From contig CALKAL010000013.1 in the NCBI GenBank assembly GCA_937983065.1, positions 1 to 8,231 of the forward strand: a DNA stretch of 8,231 nt. The letters are read 5' to 3'. This stretch comes from an uncultured Bacillaceae bacterium (GTDB taxonomy: Bacteria > Bacillota > Bacilli > Bacillales > Alkalibacillaceae). Both the position numbers and the translations under genes were made by a program. Shown piece by piece: positions 6,826 to 8,231 of the stretch. Position 1 is the stretch's first letter, and each line of letters starts with the position of its first letter. The notes under the pieces are model-generated. The model worked only from the letters and a program-made list of their open reading frames with translations, did no database searches and was not told the origin of the DNA.

Positions 6826-7404
6826 TTATAAATTAACATCGACTTTAATTTGTTGTCGATCTTCATAATTAATTCCTAAATATCGATATGTTTCACTTGT
6901 TGAATGATGATTAAAAATAGATGAGATAATGGAGATGGAAATCCCTTTTTTGTATGCGTGATAACCAAATGTTTTTCTTAATGTATGCATACCAATTCGT
7001 TCGTTAAATCCAGCTTCCTTTGCTGCTTGATTGATAATTCGGTATGCTTGTTGCCTCGAGATAGGCTGATCATTTTTATTTGATTTGAATAAATAGTCAT
7101 TTAATTTTAAATCGCTGTTTTTCAAATAATCCGCTAAAGTTTCCCTTACTCGAGCATTCAAATAAAATGTTTTCTTTTCGTCTGTGATATTATCGTAGAT
7201 GTCTAAAAATTCGTGAATATGTTCCCCATCTGAAACGTCTTTAACTTTTAAAAAAAGCAAGTCGTGAATTTTAATTCCCGTATTAATGCCAATATTAAAT
7301 AAAAGTAAGTTTCGTATTGACGTCTTTTTTAATATTTGCTTCATCTTATTTATCATTTTTACATCGCGTATGGGACCGACATACTCCAATGTTTTAACCC
7401 CCAT
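6826..7404 (-). CDS. Short tyrosine recombinase (phage integrase family) with altered catalytic residues
   Basis: A protein of up to 192 residues that is almost entirely the catalytic domain of a tyrosine recombinase (PF00589). It lacks the N-terminal core-binding domain. It belongs to the small stand-alone integrases common in Bacillus chromosomes. Visible landmarks are NIGINTGIKIHDLLFLKVKDV (37-57), PISRQQAYRIINQAAKEAG (114-132), HTLRKTFGYHAYKKG (140-154) and IFNHHSTSETYRYLGI (163-178). These supply His140, Arg143, His166 and the nucleophile Tyr175, nine residues after His166. The first catalytic arginine, expected in TGLRISDLL, is Lys45. The usual beta-hairpin lysine (QKTGK-like) aligns with Ile73. 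Activity is therefore uncertain. The ATG at 7404 has no binding site. A TTG at 7389, 8 bases after a GGGGG run, would give MEYVGPIRD and is a good alternative. It converges on the Usp-like gene. Substrate and attachment site are unknown. Confidence 0.85.
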   Translation of the reverse strand: MGVKTLEYVGPIRDVKMINKMKQILKKTSIRNLLLFNIGINTGIKIHDLLFLKVKDVSDGEHIHEFLDIYDNITDEKKTFYLNARVRETLADYLKNSDLKLNDYLFKSNKNDQPISRQQAYRIINQAAKEAGFNERIGMHTLRKTFGYHAYKKGISISIISSIFNHHSTSETYRYLGINYEDRQQIKVDVNL

Positions 7405-7407
7405 GTC

Positions 7408-7446
7408 ATGTTACACAATATAATCCTAACTGAATTTATGTAACAT
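7408..7446. repeat. 8-bp inverted repeat upstream of the recombinase gene
   Basis: ATGTTACA (7408-7415) and its exact complement TGTAACAT (7439-7446) are separated by 23 bases, with centres 31 bp apart, about three helical turns. On the minus strand one arm overlaps a candidate -35 and the other the predicted transcription start of the recombinase gene. It could be an operator or a recombinase binding site. The region is AT-rich, so chance is possible. Confidence 0.35.
7417..7445 (-). promoter_or_regulatory. Weak candidate promoter of the recombinase gene
   Basis: On the minus strand TGTTAC (7445-7440) and TATATT (7422-7417) are spaced by 17 bases. The -35 match to consensus is poor. Its interest is the overlap with the inverted repeat at 7408-7446. 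Confidence 0.25.
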
Positions 7447-7485
7447 TGTAAAGAAAAAACCACTGAAATTAATAAATTTTTTTCG

Positions 7486-7494
7486 TGATATAAT
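7486..7494 (+). promoter_or_regulatory. Extended -10 promoter of the thioredoxin-like gene
   Basis: TGATATAAT is a perfect extended -10 element (TGn plus TATAAT). No convincing -35 lies at the proper distance, as is usual for this promoter type. The predicted start near 7501 gives a leader of about 44 bases. Confidence 0.6.
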
Positions 7495-7544
7495 AGGGAT
7501 ATAAATTTATAGTTATACAAGATAAATGAATAGAGGTGTGTTGA

Positions 7545-8102
7545 TTGAAAACGGAAGAGCAATATTTTCAAGAAGGCCAATCAATTGATGTGTATATGGA
7601 TAATATGAGTAAATTAAAGGATGAGAGCTTTCTTGTTTACGAACAGTTTCAACTGCCGAGCGATGATTTTATTGATCAGTTGAAGCAAGCTTCGGTTCAC
7701 TTTCTCATCATTACCGAAGATTGGTGTGGTGACGCGATGATGAATAATGCGATCATTCGTAAAGTAGCAGAAGCGGCTCACAAAGATGTGCGAGTTGTTT
7801 TACGGGATTCGAATTTAGATTTAATGGACCGTCATTTAACGAATGGTTCTCGCTCGATTCCAATCGTCCTTATGTTAAACGAAGAAGGAGAGCTGATCGG
7901 TAAATGGGGCCCCCGTGCACCTAAATGTCAGCAATTGATTGATGATTCTCGAGCGCAATTACCCGAGAAGGATGATCCAAGTTTTGAAGAGAAGCAGCGG
8001 GACATGTATAAAGGAATCACAAAACAGTTTTCAAGCAATGAGGAATTGTGGAATAACGTTTACGCAAGCTTTAAAGAAGCGGTGTTAGAGGCAGTAAAGT
8101 AG
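7545..8102 (+). CDS. Thioredoxin family protein (WCGDA type)
   Basis: A cytoplasmic protein of 185 residues with no signal peptide, resembling the thioredoxin-like family common in Bacillus (Thioredoxin_9, PF14595 type). The fold landmarks are strand ASVHFLIITEDW (49-60), the active-site position WCGDA (60-64), strand KDVRVVLRDSN (80-90) and the cis-proline loop SRSIPIVLML (102-111, Pro106). Then come GELIGKWGPRAPKCQQLI (115-131) and a helical C-terminal tail. The active-site motif has a single cysteine (Cys61) with Asp63 and no CxxC pair, which is normal for this subfamily. A classical dithiol oxidoreductase role is therefore unlikely, and the real substrate is unknown. The TTG start at 7545 is supported by an AGAGGTG site (7532-7538) 6 bases upstream. 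The gene has its own extended -10 promoter, and a hairpin follows the TAG stop. Confidence 0.9.
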   Translation: MKTEEQYFQEGQSIDVYMDNMSKLKDESFLVYEQFQLPSDDFIDQLKQASVHFLIITEDWCGDAMMNNAIIRKVAEAAHKDVRVVLRDSNLDLMDRHLTNGSRSIPIVLMLNEEGELIGKWGPRAPKCQQLIDDSRAQLPEKDDPSFEEKQRDMYKGITKQFSSNEELWNNVYASFKEAVLEAVK

Positions 8103-8128
8103 AAGGTAGGACTGGGCGTCAATAGGTG

Positions 8129-8172
8129 AGCGAGATTTATGCGCGAAACTTCGCTTGATATGCTCGCTTTTT
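8129..8172 (+). terminator. Possible terminator of the thioredoxin-like gene, overlapping the edge repeat
   Basis: AGCGAG (8129-8134) pairs with CTCGCT (8163-8168), followed by a T-run to 8172. Inside the loop, GCGA (8143-8146) and TCGC (8151-8154) form a second small hairpin. The outer stem has only six pairs and a long interior. The second repeat unit offers a similar partner (GTGAGC at 8126-8131 with GCTCAC at 8203-8208, then T-run), so alternative pairings exist. Confidence 0.45.
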
Positions 8173-8231
8173 GAATTTTATGCGCGAAGTTCCGCTCGTT
8201 ATGCTCACTTTTTATCATTTATGCGCGAATT
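8139..8231. repeat. 41-bp tandem repeat running off the window edge
   Basis: The motif ATGCGCGAA occurs at 8139, 8180 and 8221, exactly 41 bases apart. Units 1 and 2 (8139-8179 and 8180-8220) also share ATGCTC at offset 21 and CTTTTT at offset 28, with scattered substitutions between. The third unit is cut after its first 11 bases. Units contain small G:C-rich inverted segments separated by AT-rich spacers. No open reading frame of note covers the array. It lies directly downstream of the thioredoxin-like gene. Confidence 0.8.

Noticed and set aside
6528..6866. Minus-strand open frame of 112 codons
   Set aside because: It is mostly antisense to the Usp-like gene and runs through its terminator hairpin. 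It also overlaps the recombinase end in another frame. The translation shows no family features.
6765..7544. Attachment-site direct repeats flanking the recombinase gene
   Set aside because: I looked for matching sequences in the two flanks (6765-6825 and 7405-7544) and saw no convincing direct repeat or tRNA fragment, so I do not call a mobile element.
7359..7580. Minus-strand open frame of 73 codons
   Set aside because: It covers the intergenic region with the recombinase and thioredoxin-gene promoters and overlaps both genes. The product is low-complexity and has no good start signal.
8139..8231. CRISPR array
   Set aside because: The conserved blocks are only 6-9 bases, the intervening sequence is itself related between units, and no cas gene is present.

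Overview
The window is AT-rich, with AGGAGG/GAGGTG-type ribosome binding sites and sigma-A-like promoters. Its proteins resemble those of Bacillus and relatives, so the source is most likely a low-GC Gram-positive of the family Bacillaceae. The complete seven-gene Mrp antiporter is common in alkaliphilic and halotolerant members, but the sequence does not prove a lifestyle.

Layout. Bases 1-86 hold nothing I can support. Bases 87-125 form an AT-rich hairpin that probably ends the Mrp operon. From 137 to about 5930, on the minus strand and in the order mrpA-B-C-D-E-F-G, lies a complete group-1 Mrp (Sha/Mnh) Na+(K+)/H+ antiporter operon. Its genes overlap or lie within about 33 bases of each other, so translation is probably coupled. 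A divergent intergenic region (5931-6059) contains a very good promoter for the rightward gene, a weaker candidate for mrp, and a 10-bp palindrome between their key elements. The rightward gene (6060-6764) encodes a free-standing KdpD-type universal stress (Usp) domain with an unassigned C-terminal region, followed by a strong terminator. Convergent to it is a short tyrosine recombinase (6826-7404, minus strand) with changes at two usual catalytic positions. Then come an intergenic region with an 8-bp inverted repeat, an extended -10 promoter, and a thioredoxin-fold protein (7545-8102). The right edge (8139-8231) holds a 41-bp tandem repeat that runs off the window.

How the genes fit together. 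The seven Mrp proteins form one membrane complex that exchanges cytoplasmic Na+ (or K+) for external protons, supporting pH and sodium homeostasis. The adjacent Usp-like protein resembles the nucleotide-binding sensory domain of the potassium sensor KdpD, and its promoter interlocks with that of mrp. A role in ion or second-messenger sensing is therefore a reasonable guess but is not shown. The recombinase and the thioredoxin-like gene look functionally unrelated.

Several genes are best read with non-ATG starts: mrpA TTG, mrpB GTG, mrpG TTG, the thioredoxin-like gene TTG, and possibly mrpE CTG. The core of the window is a well-known system. The parts worth a second look are the Usp-like protein and its shared promoter region, the altered recombinase, the mrpE start and the edge repeat.
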